This document shows, one piece after another, positions 44,875 to 54,768 of a stretch of DNA of 64,000 nucleotides. The DNA is from Anaerococcus porci (lineage in GTDB: Bacteria; Bacillota; Clostridia; Tissierellales; Peptoniphilaceae): the NCBI RefSeq assembly GCF_009696575.1, contig NZ_VULQ01000002.1, positions 124,001-188,000 on the forward strand. Direction: 5' to 3'. Below the pieces are notes generated by a model, which saw only the letters and a program-made list of their open reading frames with translations, did no database searches and was not told the origin of the DNA. Each line of letters starts with the position of its first letter. The stretch's first letter is position 1. The position numbers were made by a program, and so were the translations under genes.

Positions 44875-47800
44875 TATCGAGCTCCTTTTTTATATCTTTA
44901 ATACTTAAGTTCTTATCTATATCCTTAAATTTGTCTTGATCTATACTATAGTCGAATTTACAAATAGATCTATATGGACAAATCTGACATTCATAAGTAG
45001 ATTCATTTATCCTTATAGGATTTAGGGCTATATTTCCACTTTTAATTTCTATTATATAATTTGAAATAAGTTTTTTAATAAACCTTTCAAGAACTTCTTC
45101 TTCCTCTACAGTAAATATATTTTTTGCTCCTCTTTGAATTTTAAATATATCTGAATTTTTCCCATCATAATCTGTATCAAGAAGTTTTAAAACTTCTTCA
45201 TTTATCTTAATTATAAGTCCATTCATTTTAAGTTTATCATTATAAATTTTTTCTATATTTTCTTTATCATAACTTGACTTAAGACTTTTGACCTCATCTT
45301 TTAGAGGAAGATAAAAGCTTGCTACAGGTTTTAAATAATCTTTACTTTTCTCTGAAATTTTTCCCTTTACAGAAATCATATATACAAACAATTGAAGTTC
45401 AATTCCATTAAGGATATTTTCAATTTTTATATCTTTTGAACCAGTTTTGTAGTCTATTATTCTTATATAGTCGCCATACTTATCTATTCTGTCTATTCTT
45501 CCTTCAAGATAATTTTTACCATCTACATAGACTTCTGGGTAGGCTTGATTTTTTCCATACTTTTCTTCAACAGTATCTATCTTAAATTCACCTTGTTTAA
45601 TTTGTTCTAGTATTTTTTTAGATGAATTCTTACTAGATTCATATATATTTGATAGAATAAATTTGTTTTTATTATCACTTGCCCTAACCTTATCAAGTGA
45701 AAGCTTAATGGATTGCTTAAAGTTATCTTCTACAAGCTTATCTAAACTTTCCTTATCTATCTTATCTATATCTTCATTTATAAGTTTTCTAGAAATCTTC
45801 TCCATATTATAATGAACTATGTTACCAAGTTCCATATAGTCAATATCTAAGCTTTCTAAGTCTCTTGCTTTAAGTCCATAATTTACAAAATACTTATAAG
45901 GACACTTGGCATATGCTTCTATTTCTGATACAGTGAACTTATTTTTATTATATAAATTAAATGCTATATTTTTATTTAAGATCTTTTTATCTTTACTATA
46001 ATTAAAGCCCTTTAAAAATAAGCCATAAGATCTTGTTTTGGCATCATTGTAAATTTTATCTTCCTTTGAATCTTTTTTAAATTTTAGATAGGTTCTTGTT
46101 ATATTTTTCTCATCATCCTTTATTTTTTCATTTCTTTTAACCTTCCACAGATTTGCATAAGAAAACTCATCAAGCTTATCTTTTGAATACTTCAATAGGT
46201 CATATCTTTGGCCTGTTATTTTTCTTATACTTGCTTTTGGAAAAATCTGTATGATATCAGCAAGACTTGATGAAATATTCATAGCTTCATTTGACTTATT
46301 TATGAGAGAATAAGAAAAGAAAATTTTCTTAGATGTAGTTATCATCCTCAATAAATTAAGTAATTTCTTATCATCCTTATTGTCTTCATATATTTTAAGA
46401 TTTATATTTTCATTTTTTAGTTGATTTTTTTCTTTTTCAGAAATTAAAGTATATGAATTGTTAGAATTTGGAAAATATAGGTCATTCATACCAATAAAGA
46501 TTTTAATATCCCTATCATTGATTCTATCTTTATCAAAATCCCCAATTAATACTTGATCTATGGCAGGTGGAATGATTGATATTGTAGTATTTTCACAAGC
46601 TTTTTCTATAAGCTTATATATCATATTTAAACTAATCATACCTTCACCTAAAATAGCTACAACTTGCTCTAATATAGTCATAAACTTATTCCATATTTGA
46701 CTATTTTCTTCATATATAGAAAGATCTTTTTCTTTAATATTGTCTTGATAATGTCTAAATCCATTTTTTATAAGATTGTTGTCGAGTGTATAATATATAA
46801 GATTTACAAGTTCACTTGCCTTATGTATGTCTTTCCTATACTCATAAAGTGGTTTTATAAGCTCAACTATTGATTTTCTAATAGAATTTACAGCTAAAAG
46901 TTCTTTTTGCTTCTCATCTTTAAGCTCTTTTTTCCCTTCATAATATTCTTCATCAAGTTCAAAATACTTGTCTTCGAAAATCATAGAACCTTTTATTTTT
47001 CTCTCACTCATATAATTTTGAAAGCTAATTACTCTTTGAAGGGAATTTTCTCCAAAATCTAGCAAACCACTTCTAATAAAGCTTTCTAAATCTTCTTTTC
47101 TAAAGTTAAAGACGATTATCCTAAGTAAAGATAGCCAAGTTTTGAGAACAGAATTTTCTGTCATTTTTTTAGACTTGTCTATAAATATAGCTATATTAAG
47201 CCTATCAAAAATTCTTTTTATAATATTTTCATACTCACTGGCATTTGCCATTACTATGGCTATTGATGAAAAAGAAGTTCCTTCTCTTATTAGTTTTTCT
47301 ATAATTAAACCTGCATTTTCGACTTCATTTGTTGATGAAATAGACTCGAGAAAATATATATTTTGAGGCTCTTTAGGATAAATTTTTGGCCTATATTTTT
47401 CAAAATTTTCATAAAGATGTTTTATATCTTCAAAAGAATCTCTTTTATTTATTGGTATAATCCTTATCTTATCAAGTTCTTTTAATCTTTCTATGAAATT
47501 AAATCCTTGATCAAATATGGACAAGTCATTTGACATATTATTTTCATAATATTCCTTATCTACAGATATAGATACACTTATTTTTGCTCCTATTTTTATT
47601 AATTCCTTAATAAAATCAAGTCTTAAATCAGATAATAAATCAAACTTATCAAAATAAAAATTAGTGTTTTTTAAAAATTCACAATTTTTAATATTTTCCT
47701 TTATAAAAGATAACTCATCTTCACTATCAAGATAAGTTTTTTTAATCTTCTCACAGTATTTGTCATAAATAAGCTTAATTTCCTTAAATTTAAGTCTTGT

Positions 47801-48244
47801 CATAGAGTCTATATTGTCATTTTCTTCTATTGATTTAAAAAAATCATCATCAAAATAGTATTCCTTGATATTTGAAAAAAATTCAGATAACTCATTTACA
47901 AAATCTACATCATCAGCTTTATTAGAAAAAAGTTTTAGCTTATCATCTAATTTGTATAAAATAGATGTAATAATAATTGTCTTAGATGTTTTACTCAAGC
48001 TCTCTTTTTTATTTATAGTAAGTCTTTGTTTTAAGTAAGTAATTAAAGACTTAAATGATAAAACCTTAGCATCCATAACAGCATTAAATTTTATGCTATT
48101 TATAAAATCCATATCACTTTCAAGAGTATATTGTTCTGGAACTATTAAAAAAGATTTTTCCTTATTTTCTAGTTTATTTTCTATTTCCTTATATATATAA
48201 AGTGAATTTTCTTCTGGAAATTTACTCATAATTATATTAATCAT
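44867..48244 (-). CDS. addB: AddB subunit of the AddAB helicase-nuclease
   Basis: 1125 residues. The N-terminal half is a degenerate helicase fold; PEQYTLESD near residue 37 opens it. The C-terminal nuclease domain includes GRIDRIDKYGDYIRIIDYKTG (about 920-940). An iron-sulfur staple is predicted from a cysteine near 780 (YAKCPYKYF) and CQICPYRSIC near 1088. It precedes addA with an 8-base overlap and follows sbcC with a 4-base overlap. The family scans for Chi sites; the Chi sequence here is unknown. Confidence 0.94.
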   Translation of the reverse strand: MINIIMSKFPEENSLYIYKEIENKLENKEKSFLIVPEQYTLESDMDFINSIKFNAVMDAKVLSFKSLITYLKQRLTINKKESLSKTSKTIIITSILYKLDDKLKLFSNKADDVDFVNELSEFFSNIKEYYFDDDFFKSIEENDNIDSMTRLKFKEIKLIYDKYCEKIKKTYLDSEDELSFIKENIKNCEFLKNTNFYFDKFDLLSDLRLDFIKELIKIGAKISVSISVDKEYYENNMSNDLSIFDQGFNFIERLKELDKIRIIPINKRDSFEDIKHLYENFEKYRPKIYPKEPQNIYFLESISSTNEVENAGLIIEKLIREGTSFSSIAIVMANASEYENIIKRIFDRLNIAIFIDKSKKMTENSVLKTWLSLLRIIVFNFRKEDLESFIRSGLLDFGENSLQRVISFQNYMSERKIKGSMIFEDKYFELDEEYYEGKKELKDEKQKELLAVNSIRKSIVELIKPLYEYRKDIHKASELVNLIYYTLDNNLIKNGFRHYQDNIKEKDLSIYEENSQIWNKFMTILEQVVAILGEGMISLNMIYKLIEKACENTTISIIPPAIDQVLIGDFDKDRINDRDIKIFIGMNDLYFPNSNNSYTLISEKEKNQLKNENINLKIYEDNKDDKKLLNLLRMITTSKKIFFSYSLINKSNEAMNISSSLADIIQIFPKASIRKITGQRYDLLKYSKDKLDEFSYANLWKVKRNEKIKDDEKNITRTYLKFKKDSKEDKIYNDAKTRSYGLFLKGFNYSKDKKILNKNIAFNLYNKNKFTVSEIEAYAKCPYKYFVNYGLKARDLESLDIDYMELGNIVHYNMEKISRKLINEDIDKIDKESLDKLVEDNFKQSIKLSLDKVRASDNKNKFILSNIYESSKNSSKKILEQIKQGEFKIDTVEEKYGKNQAYPEVYVDGKNYLEGRIDRIDKYGDYIRIIDYKTGSKDIKIENILNGIELQLFVYMISVKGKISEKSKDYLKPVASFYLPLKDEVKSLKSSYDKENIEKIYNDKLKMNGLIIKINEEVLKLLDTDYDGKNSDIFKIQRGAKNIFTVEEEEVLERFIKKLISNYIIEIKSGNIALNPIRINESTYECQICPYRSICKFDYSIDQDKFKDIDKNLSIKDIKKELDNE

Positions 48245-51200
48245 ACAATGACCTCCAAACTTGAACCATCAGTTTTTGAGTATGTGACTTCAATTTTTGC
48301 ATCAATTGCATCTTTTAATTCCTTAACATGGGAAATTAGACCTATAAATTTATTGTTATAAGATAGTTTTTCTATAGTTCTTATAGTCTTATCTAAATAA
48401 TCATCAGACAATGTTCCGAAACCTTCATCTATAAATAAAGTATCTATTTTAATACCACCATTTTCTTGACTAATAGCATCTGATAGACCAAGGGCTAAGC
48501 AAAGTGATGCAATAAAACTTTCTCCACCAGAAAGTGAAGCTTCGCTCCTAAGTTTTCCAGTATTGGCATCTAATATTTCTATATCAAGACCAAAGTTTTT
48601 TCTTTTGTCAGAACTTTCAGTTTTTCTTTTCATAATGAATTGTCCATCAGTCATATCTTTAAGCCTAATATTTGCATAATGTAAAATTTTTCTAAAATAA
48701 TTAGTAAGGACAAATGTTTCAAGATTAAGTTTTTCTACACCTTTTTTCTTAGACAATGAACCATCGCATATCTTTGATAACTTATACAAAATTGCATCTT
48801 CTTTATGAAGTTCATTTAGGTTTCTATCTATACTTTCTATTTGATCTTTAGTATTAGATAATTTAGATAATCTTAGTTTTAAGTCAAATATTTTATCATC
48901 TATTTTCTTAACATTACTTTTTAATAAACTTATCCTATCTAAAACAATATTTAAATCAATTGGTTCCTTATCTTTATATTGCTCCAAACTTTCAATTTTT
49001 ATTTCAATAGTTTTAAGCTTATTAAAGTATTCCTCAATTTCATCTTTTTTAGATAAATATTCTTTAGCCTTACTAAGTACTAATAAAAACTCCTTCTTAC
49101 TTTCAAAGTGTTTATTCAATTTCTCCTTAAATTCCCCCTCTTGTAAGTCTCTTCTTTTTTTATTTTCCTCTATAAAACTATCATATGTTTTATCTAAAGA
49201 GATTAATGATTCATATTCTTTATCTATTGCATAAAGTTTTTCCTCATAATCTTTAATCATTTTTTCATCTTGCTCTAGTAAATATTTTTCTTTTTTTGAT
49301 TTTTCTAAAATCTCATCATTATTATAAATCCCTAATTCCTCTTTTTTTATATCATATTTTTGCTCAAGTTTTTCAATATCATCAAAATTTTTAAATCTTA
49401 AAAGCTCTTTTTTATAAGAATCTATTTCTTCATTTAAGTCATTTAATTTTTTATCTAAGATTTCTTTCTCATCACTTATATCTTTTGACTTCTCTCTTGC
49501 TTCCTTTATTTCATCTTTTAATTTGTCTAGATTTTTATCTAATTCTATTTGTCTTCCTTTATAAAAGTTAGATTCTTTTAGGTCATAATTTATAGAAAAC
49601 TTTCTATTTTTTTCATATTCTATATTGTTTCTAATACTTATATATTCCTCATTTATCTTATCAAAGTCTAAATCTTCTATATCTAGAAAGGTAATCTTTT
49701 CATAGTGGATACTTCCACAGACTGGGCAGACTCCCCTTTCATCAATCTCTTTTCTAAAAGTATTAATTATTTTGTTTCTTCTTATGTTTTTAGCTTTTTT
49801 AAGTAAGCTTTTAGACTTTTCTAAGTCTTTAGATAAGTCTACAATATTTTTTTTAGATATATTAAATTCTTCAATTTTTTTATCATTTTCTACAGAAAGA
49901 TTATATAAATTTTTATTTTCATGATTTATCTTATTTGCTTTAAGTCCCTTATCATTTAATTCTTGAATTTTATCATTAAGCTTAATTATAATATCTGATT
50001 TTTCATTGATTTTATCTTTAAGTAAATTTCTTTCTTCATCTTTTTTTTCTATCAAGGATTTTAATTCTTTCGATTTTTCAAAGTCTTTTTTAAATTTATT
50101 TACTTCATCTGCTAATATTTTTAATTCATCAAAGTCTTTTAATATCTCATTAGCCTTTAAAATATTTTCTCTTTTTTTACCAAGTGATGATTTTACTTTA
50201 TCTATCTCATCTTTTTCATTATCCAAAGACTCTTTTGATATTTTTAAATACTCTAATTTTTTTCTATTTTGAGATTTTTTCTCATCATATGTTTTAATAT
50301 TTTTCTTACTTTCACACAAGTTTTTGTAGTAAGGATAAAGCATATCTGCTTTTTGACTTAAGTACAATTTTTCTTTTCTTTCTAAGAAATCTTCTTTTTT
50401 TATTAATAGTTTACTTTTATCATTTTTTAAGTTATTAAGATTTTTAATTTGATCATTTTGATTTTTGTATAAACTATATTCTTTGTTTTTATCTTCAAGA
50501 TTAATATTTACCTTATTTTTTTCAATTTCTATTTTAGATAATTTTTCTCTTGCTTTTTTACTATAATTATCTATAATATCATAGATTATCTTAAAGTCTT
50601 TAAGCTCTATTTGCTCATCAGTAATTATATCATCAAGAAATTCATTTTTTCTTATTTCTATTTTCAAACTTTTTGATATGTTATCAAGGTTTTTTTTAGA
50701 GTCCCTACTTTTTTCCTTTAATAATTCTTCTATATCTTTATAGATATTAGTTCTAAATATTTTTGATAAAAGTTCCGCCTTATCATCAGATGAGGATTTT
50801 AAAAACTTTGAGAATTCTCCTTGGGCAAGAATCATGACCCTATTTAATTGATTGTTATCAAGGCCAATAATTTCTTTTATAAGCCTATCAACATCATTTA
50901 TCTTATCAGCTAATAGTATTTCCTTACTATCTTTATATTCATACAATTGTGCACTATGTTTTACACTTACATTATGTCTTGTCTTTTTGGCTATTTGATT
51001 TGGAATTCTTTTTACCCTATAAAGTTTTCTATCTATTTCAAATTTCAAATCTACATAAGTTTCTTTATCATTGCCACTTAAAAAATCACTTCTTATATCT
51101 TTTTTATCAAAACCTTCTCTTTGAATTTCTCCAAATAAGGCAAAACTAATAGCATCAAAAATTGAAGTTTTTCCACTACCAGTATCTCCTGATATTAGAA

Positions 51201-51291
51201 ATATCTTTGAATCATATAGCTTTGTAAAATCTATAGAAGTTTTATTCTTGTATGTCATAAAACCATACATTTCTAAACTTATAGGCTTCAT
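48241..51291 (-). CDS. sbcC: SbcC, Rad50-type exonuclease subunit
   Basis: SMC-like ATPase that works with SbcD to open hairpins and protein-blocked DNA ends. 1016 residues: the N-terminal Walker A is SGDTGSGKTSIFDA (about 33-46). Two very long Lys/Glu/Asp coiled-coil arms flank the zinc hook CPVCGS near 519. The C-terminal half has LSGGESFIASLCLALGL (signature) and IDTLFIDEGFG (Walker B). It overlaps sbcD and addB by 4 bases on each side. The length is normal for the family. Confidence 0.95.
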   Translation of the reverse strand: MKPISLEMYGFMTYKNKTSIDFTKLYDSKIFLISGDTGSGKTSIFDAISFALFGEIQREGFDKKDIRSDFLSGNDKETYVDLKFEIDRKLYRVKRIPNQIAKKTRHNVSVKHSAQLYEYKDSKEILLADKINDVDRLIKEIIGLDNNQLNRVMILAQGEFSKFLKSSSDDKAELLSKIFRTNIYKDIEELLKEKSRDSKKNLDNISKSLKIEIRKNEFLDDIITDEQIELKDFKIIYDIIDNYSKKAREKLSKIEIEKNKVNINLEDKNKEYSLYKNQNDQIKNLNNLKNDKSKLLIKKEDFLERKEKLYLSQKADMLYPYYKNLCESKKNIKTYDEKKSQNRKKLEYLKISKESLDNEKDEIDKVKSSLGKKRENILKANEILKDFDELKILADEVNKFKKDFEKSKELKSLIEKKDEERNLLKDKINEKSDIIIKLNDKIQELNDKGLKANKINHENKNLYNLSVENDKKIEEFNISKKNIVDLSKDLEKSKSLLKKAKNIRRNKIINTFRKEIDERGVCPVCGSIHYEKITFLDIEDLDFDKINEEYISIRNNIEYEKNRKFSINYDLKESNFYKGRQIELDKNLDKLKDEIKEAREKSKDISDEKEILDKKLNDLNEEIDSYKKELLRFKNFDDIEKLEQKYDIKKEELGIYNNDEILEKSKKEKYLLEQDEKMIKDYEEKLYAIDKEYESLISLDKTYDSFIEENKKRRDLQEGEFKEKLNKHFESKKEFLLVLSKAKEYLSKKDEIEEYFNKLKTIEIKIESLEQYKDKEPIDLNIVLDRISLLKSNVKKIDDKIFDLKLRLSKLSNTKDQIESIDRNLNELHKEDAILYKLSKICDGSLSKKKGVEKLNLETFVLTNYFRKILHYANIRLKDMTDGQFIMKRKTESSDKRKNFGLDIEILDANTGKLRSEASLSGGESFIASLCLALGLSDAISQENGGIKIDTLFIDEGFGTLSDDYLDKTIRTIEKLSYNNKFIGLISHVKELKDAIDAKIEVTYSKTDGSSLEVIV

Positions 51292-52388
51292 TCTAGCACC
51301 CTTTTTAGTATACTTTCTTCATTTTCCGGCATTTTCTCATCCATTTTAAATTCATAAAATTTCTTAATTATTTCAAGAGTTGATAAATTTTTGATATCTA
51401 TATCAATTTTGTCACTTATATCTAGGTTTTGATCATATTGATATTTTATACTAACAGCATTTGGAAATTTAAGCTTTAACTTTGCCATCGGTGAATCAAT
51501 TGGGTTTTTATCCTTTAAGATAAATTGTATATAATCATTTGAATCTTTCATTTTTAAGATTTTCTCAAAATAATTATCTATTACTCTAAAATCATTTAAA
51601 GCTTTAATCTCTATTTCTTTTATCTTTAGATTATCATTTAAGTCTATTATACTCACAGTTTTTCTTTGATTTACTTCTGAAAAAGAATACTTCATAAAAC
51701 TTCCAGAATATCTTATTTTTTCATCTAGAACAAAGTGCTTTCTATGGAGGTGTCCTAATGCTACATAGTCAAATTTCATAAATAAATGAGCATCCATTGC
51801 ATCATTTCCACCAATGCTTAAGGGTTTTTCTCCCTCTTGTATTTCTAATGTATCTTCATTTGCACTTTCATTAGCATAACAATGGCTTATAAGAACATTT
51901 CTATCCTCATAATCAATATCTTTAAGTAGTATCTTATATAAGTCATTAAAACTTTCTATATTTGGATCTATTTCACTTCTTGCACGAGCAAGGGATATAA
52001 ATGGTATAGGATAGAAATTAATAGTACCAAATGAATCTTCAAAACTAATTTTGTTAAAAAAACTGTCTCCATAAACAAAATAATTTGATTTTTCAAAAAA
52101 ACTCTTAGAAATTTCTAACCTTTTTCCTGAATCATGATTGCCTGCTATAGCAATTACTTTCTTTTTAAATTTGAAAACAAGACTATTTATAAAGTCATCA
52201 TAAACTTTCATAGCTTCATTTTTTGGAATGGATGTATCAAAAATATCTCCTGCAATGATAATTAAATCTACATTTTCTCTTTTAACAATATCAAGAATCT
52301 GATCCAATCCATACTTTTGCTCCTCAAGTAGAGAGTAATTTCCAATCATTTTACCTATATGAAGATCTGATAAGTGAAGAATTCTCAT
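51288..52388 (-). CDS. sbcD: SbcD, Mre11-type nuclease subunit
   Basis: Manganese-dependent nuclease partner of SbcC. 366 residues with the calcineurin-like motifs RILHLSDLHIGK (1-13), AGDIFDTS, AGNHDSGKR and a GHLHRKH block near 215. The C-terminal region is the SbcC-docking segment. It begins with TAATG overlap after the yaaA stop and ends with an ATGA overlap into sbcC. The clustering with addAB is a DNA-break repair unit. Confidence 0.95.
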   Translation of the reverse strand: MRILHLSDLHIGKMIGNYSLLEEQKYGLDQILDIVKRENVDLIIIAGDIFDTSIPKNEAMKVYDDFINSLVFKFKKKVIAIAGNHDSGKRLEISKSFFEKSNYFVYGDSFFNKISFEDSFGTINFYPIPFISLARARSEIDPNIESFNDLYKILLKDIDYEDRNVLISHCYANESANEDTLEIQEGEKPLSIGGNDAMDAHLFMKFDYVALGHLHRKHFVLDEKIRYSGSFMKYSFSEVNQRKTVSIIDLNDNLKIKEIEIKALNDFRVIDNYFEKILKMKDSNDYIQFILKDKNPIDSPMAKLKLKFPNAVSIKYQYDQNLDISDKIDIDIKNLSTLEIIKKFYEFKMDEKMPENEESILKRVLE

Positions 52389-53107
52389 TAATTTTCCCTC
52401 ACAAAAATAAGTTCATCTTTTGTTGAGTTATATTGATCATAAATATAGTCATCTATCTGAATCTTTTTAATATCTTCAATATCACTTATTTTTTCATTAA
52501 TAAGATATTTCAACATCTTTCCACGCATTTGCTTTGTATAAGATACTATTGACCTTATCTTGCCATTTCTATTCTCTTTAAATGTTAAGGTCAGAAGGAT
52601 TTGCCCTTTTTTTAGATATTTTCTTAATAGAGAGGAATATTCTTTGCTGGCAAGATTAATTATATAGTCTTCATCTTCATATACTTTTTTATAAATCTTA
52701 TCAGCCCAAAATCCATGCATATCTAATTTTTTAGAATCCATGTAGAGCCTATAATCACTTATACCTGTAAAGGGTCTGCATAAACCATAAAGTGCTGATA
52801 TTATATAAACGTGATTATTTAAATAATCTAGATCATTAAAATCTTCTTTATTAAATTGCTTAAAAACTAAACCATCATAGGAAAAAAGAGCTGGATTTTT
52901 TAAATTATCAAAATCAAACTCCTTATAGTCATAATATGCCTTTATAGCAAGCTCATCGTTGCAAGAAAACATATTGGCAAGATCCGAAATACTATATTGT
53001 CTCATCATTTCTACAAGCTCTCTTGTCTCTCTTTCAAATATTAAATCTTCTGTTTTTTCTCTATCATATTGTATAAACCTTTTTGCAGGTGAAATTATAA
53101 TCTTCAT
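52388..53107 (-). CDS. yaaA: YaaA family peroxide-stress DNA-binding protein (DUF328)
   Basis: 239 residues of the YaaA family. In Escherichia coli it lowers intracellular free iron under peroxide and so protects DNA; the fold binds DNA. The opening KIIISPAKRF, KPLY-like FDNLKNPALFSYDG, LSALYGL-like IISALYGLCRPF, and the C-terminal FKENRNGK / KQMRGKM blocks are diagnostic. First gene of the repair operon; AAAGG and an extended -10 promoter precede it. Position next to sbcDC/addAB suggests a shared oxidative DNA-damage role (inference). Confidence 0.92.
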   Translation of the reverse strand: MKIIISPAKRFIQYDREKTEDLIFERETRELVEMMRQYSISDLANMFSCNDELAIKAYYDYKEFDFDNLKNPALFSYDGLVFKQFNKEDFNDLDYLNNHVYIISALYGLCRPFTGISDYRLYMDSKKLDMHGFWADKIYKKVYEDEDYIINLASKEYSSLLRKYLKKGQILLTLTFKENRNGKIRSIVSYTKQMRGKMLKYLINEKISDIEDIKKIQIDDYIYDQYNSTKDELIFVREN

Positions 53108-53137
53108 ATCTAACCTTTCTATTTATCTCTTTTAATA

Positions 53138-53146
53138 ATTATAACA
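53138..53146 (-). promoter_or_regulatory. Extended -10 promoter of the yaaA-addA operon
   Basis: Minus strand TGTTATAAT with a poor T-rich -35. Predicted start about 25 bases before the yaaA start region. Confidence 0.5.
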
Positions 53147-53167
53147 TAGAAAAATAAGCACAAAAAA

Positions 53168-53319
53168 AGAGTCAATGCATATTGTAAATTTCTATCTTTG
53201 CAATATTACACGTTTCTCTTAGATAATTTGCTAACAAACTTACTTTCTCATTAAGATCAAACTATCTTAGAGAGACTTGTAATTGATTTTGCAAAGATTA
53301 ATTCAATTTGCATCAACCC
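53168..53319. repeat. MITE-like palindromic repeat, copy 2
   Basis: Imperfect inverted repeat of about 150 bases. Its right end, read on the minus strand, starts GGGTTGATGCAAATTGAATT and continues with CAAAATCAATTACAAG, matching copy 1 (29658) closely. An inner stem TCTCTTAGATA / TATCTTAGAGA has one mismatch. It lies between yaaA and znuB, and the znuB stop codon (TGA) falls inside its terminus. No coding capacity. Confidence 0.7.
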
Positions 53320-54110
53320 ATCTTTTTGAATTTTTGGATTATTAAAGAAAGTACCATTCCAATTACTGCTATAACAACTATAGCCCCTCCTGGCTTTATT
53401 CCTAGATAAAAACTTGCTGATATACCTAACATCATATAAATTATTGCTATAATTATAGACTTTATAAAAGTTTCCTTATATGATTTTGATATCATAAGTG
53501 AACTTGCAACAGGTAAAACCATTAAAGATGATATCATCAAAGCTCCTACTGTTTTTGCTGAAATAGCAACCGTTATTGCAGTTAAAAATGTAAATATAGA
53601 TGATACCAGTTTTGAATTAACTCCAGAAAGTCTCGCCATTAAAGGACTAATAGAATTATAAAGAAGTGGATAATAAAGGTAAAGACTAAATAATAATACT
53701 AGTAAAAAAATCACGCTTACTATAATTAAATCTTCCTTAGATACACTTGTTATTGAACCAAATAAAAATGATTCAAAACTCGTTCCACCAGGTGTAAAAT
53801 CCGACATAATAGCTGCAAGTCCTATACCAAGACTCATTATAATTGCTGTTGCCATATCTCCAAAACTATTAAATTTTTTCCTTATTAACTCAATTGCAAA
53901 ACTTGCTATAATACATATTAATACAGATGTAAATATAGGATTTATACCAATTATAAGTCCTAGGGCAACCCCTGCAAGTGATGAGTGAGAAAGAGCATCA
54001 CCTATCATTGATGTCCTTCTATTTATCATCACAATACCAATCATAGGTATTATTATAGAAAGCATTAGTCCTACAAGTAGGGCTCTTTGCATAAATGCAT
54101 AACTAAGCAT
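53313..54110 (-). CDS. znuB: Zinc ABC transporter permease (ABC-3 family)
   Basis: 265 residues with about eight hydrophobic helices. The ABC-3 marks SMIGDALSHSSLAGVALG (about 33-50) and TAITVAISAKTVGALMISSLMVLPVA are present. Forms the membrane channel of the ZnuABC zinc (or manganese) importer. It overlaps znuC by 8 bases. Its last codons and TGA stop lie in the terminal repeat of the MITE-like element, so the C-terminus (KKMG) may have been reshaped by the insertion. Metal specificity is inferred from the Zur context. Confidence 0.92.
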   Translation of the reverse strand: MLSYAFMQRALLVGLMLSIIIPMIGIVMINRRTSMIGDALSHSSLAGVALGLIIGINPIFTSVLICIIASFAIELIRKKFNSFGDMATAIIMSLGIGLAAIMSDFTPGGTSFESFLFGSITSVSKEDLIIVSVIFLLVLLFSLYLYYPLLYNSISPLMARLSGVNSKLVSSIFTFLTAITVAISAKTVGALMISSLMVLPVASSLMISKSYKETFIKSIIIAIIYMMLGISASFYLGIKPGGAIVVIAVIGMVLSLIIQKFKKMG

Positions 54111-54768
54111 CTACTATCCTTCCATTCTTAAGTCTAATTTCTCTTTTTGAAAAATCTCTTACAATATCCATCTCATGACTTATCATAAGAATTGTGATAT
54201 TGTGTTTGTCATTTAAGTGTGTTAGAAGCTTTAAAAATTTTCTTTTAGATTTTTCATCAACCCCAACTGTAGGCTCATCTAAAAGAAGTACTTTTGGATC
54301 ATTGACCATAGCTCTAGCTATCATAACTTTTTGAGCCTGTCCTCCTGAAAGCTTGTTAAAGGGCTCATCTATCAAATTCCCTATATTTAAAATATCGAAA
54401 ATATCATCTACCTTTTCAAAGCACTTTTTACTTGGTCTATTAAAAATATTGAACTTATTATATAAGTTTAATACTACATATTCCCTGCTAGTTATGGGAA
54501 AGGACAATTTACTGGAATCATTGATTTGGGGTACATAACCAATTTTTGTATAGTCATTAAAGTCTTCTATAGCTTCTCCAAACAACTTAATCTCTCCAGA
54601 TTTCTTTTTTAAATCATTTAATAGCAATTTTATTAAAGTAGATTTTCCCGATCCATTTTCACCTTGAATCGTCAAAAAATCTCCCTGATAAAGGTCAAAA
54701 CTTAACCCTTTAAGGATATCTTCCTTATTATAGGAAAAATATAAGTCTTTAACTTCTACCTCTTTCAT
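54103..54768 (-). CDS. znuC: Zinc ABC transporter ATP-binding protein
   Basis: 221 residues: Walker A GENGSGKSTLI near 36, Q-loop VPQIND, signature LSGGQAQKV near 142, Walker B KVLLLDEPTVGVD, H-loop ISHEMD. A typical metal-importer ATPase lacking the longer C-terminal domain of Gram-negative ZnuC. It starts immediately next to the znuA stop and overlaps znuB, so all three are cotranscribed. Confidence 0.94.
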   Translation of the reverse strand: MKEVEVKDLYFSYNKEDILKGLSFDLYQGDFLTIQGENGSGKSTLIKLLLNDLKKKSGEIKLFGEAIEDFNDYTKIGYVPQINDSSKLSFPITSREYVVLNLYNKFNIFNRPSKKCFEKVDDIFDILNIGNLIDEPFNKLSGGQAQKVMIARAMVNDPKVLLLDEPTVGVDEKSKRKFLKLLTHLNDKHNITILMISHEMDIVRDFSKREIRLKNGRIVDA

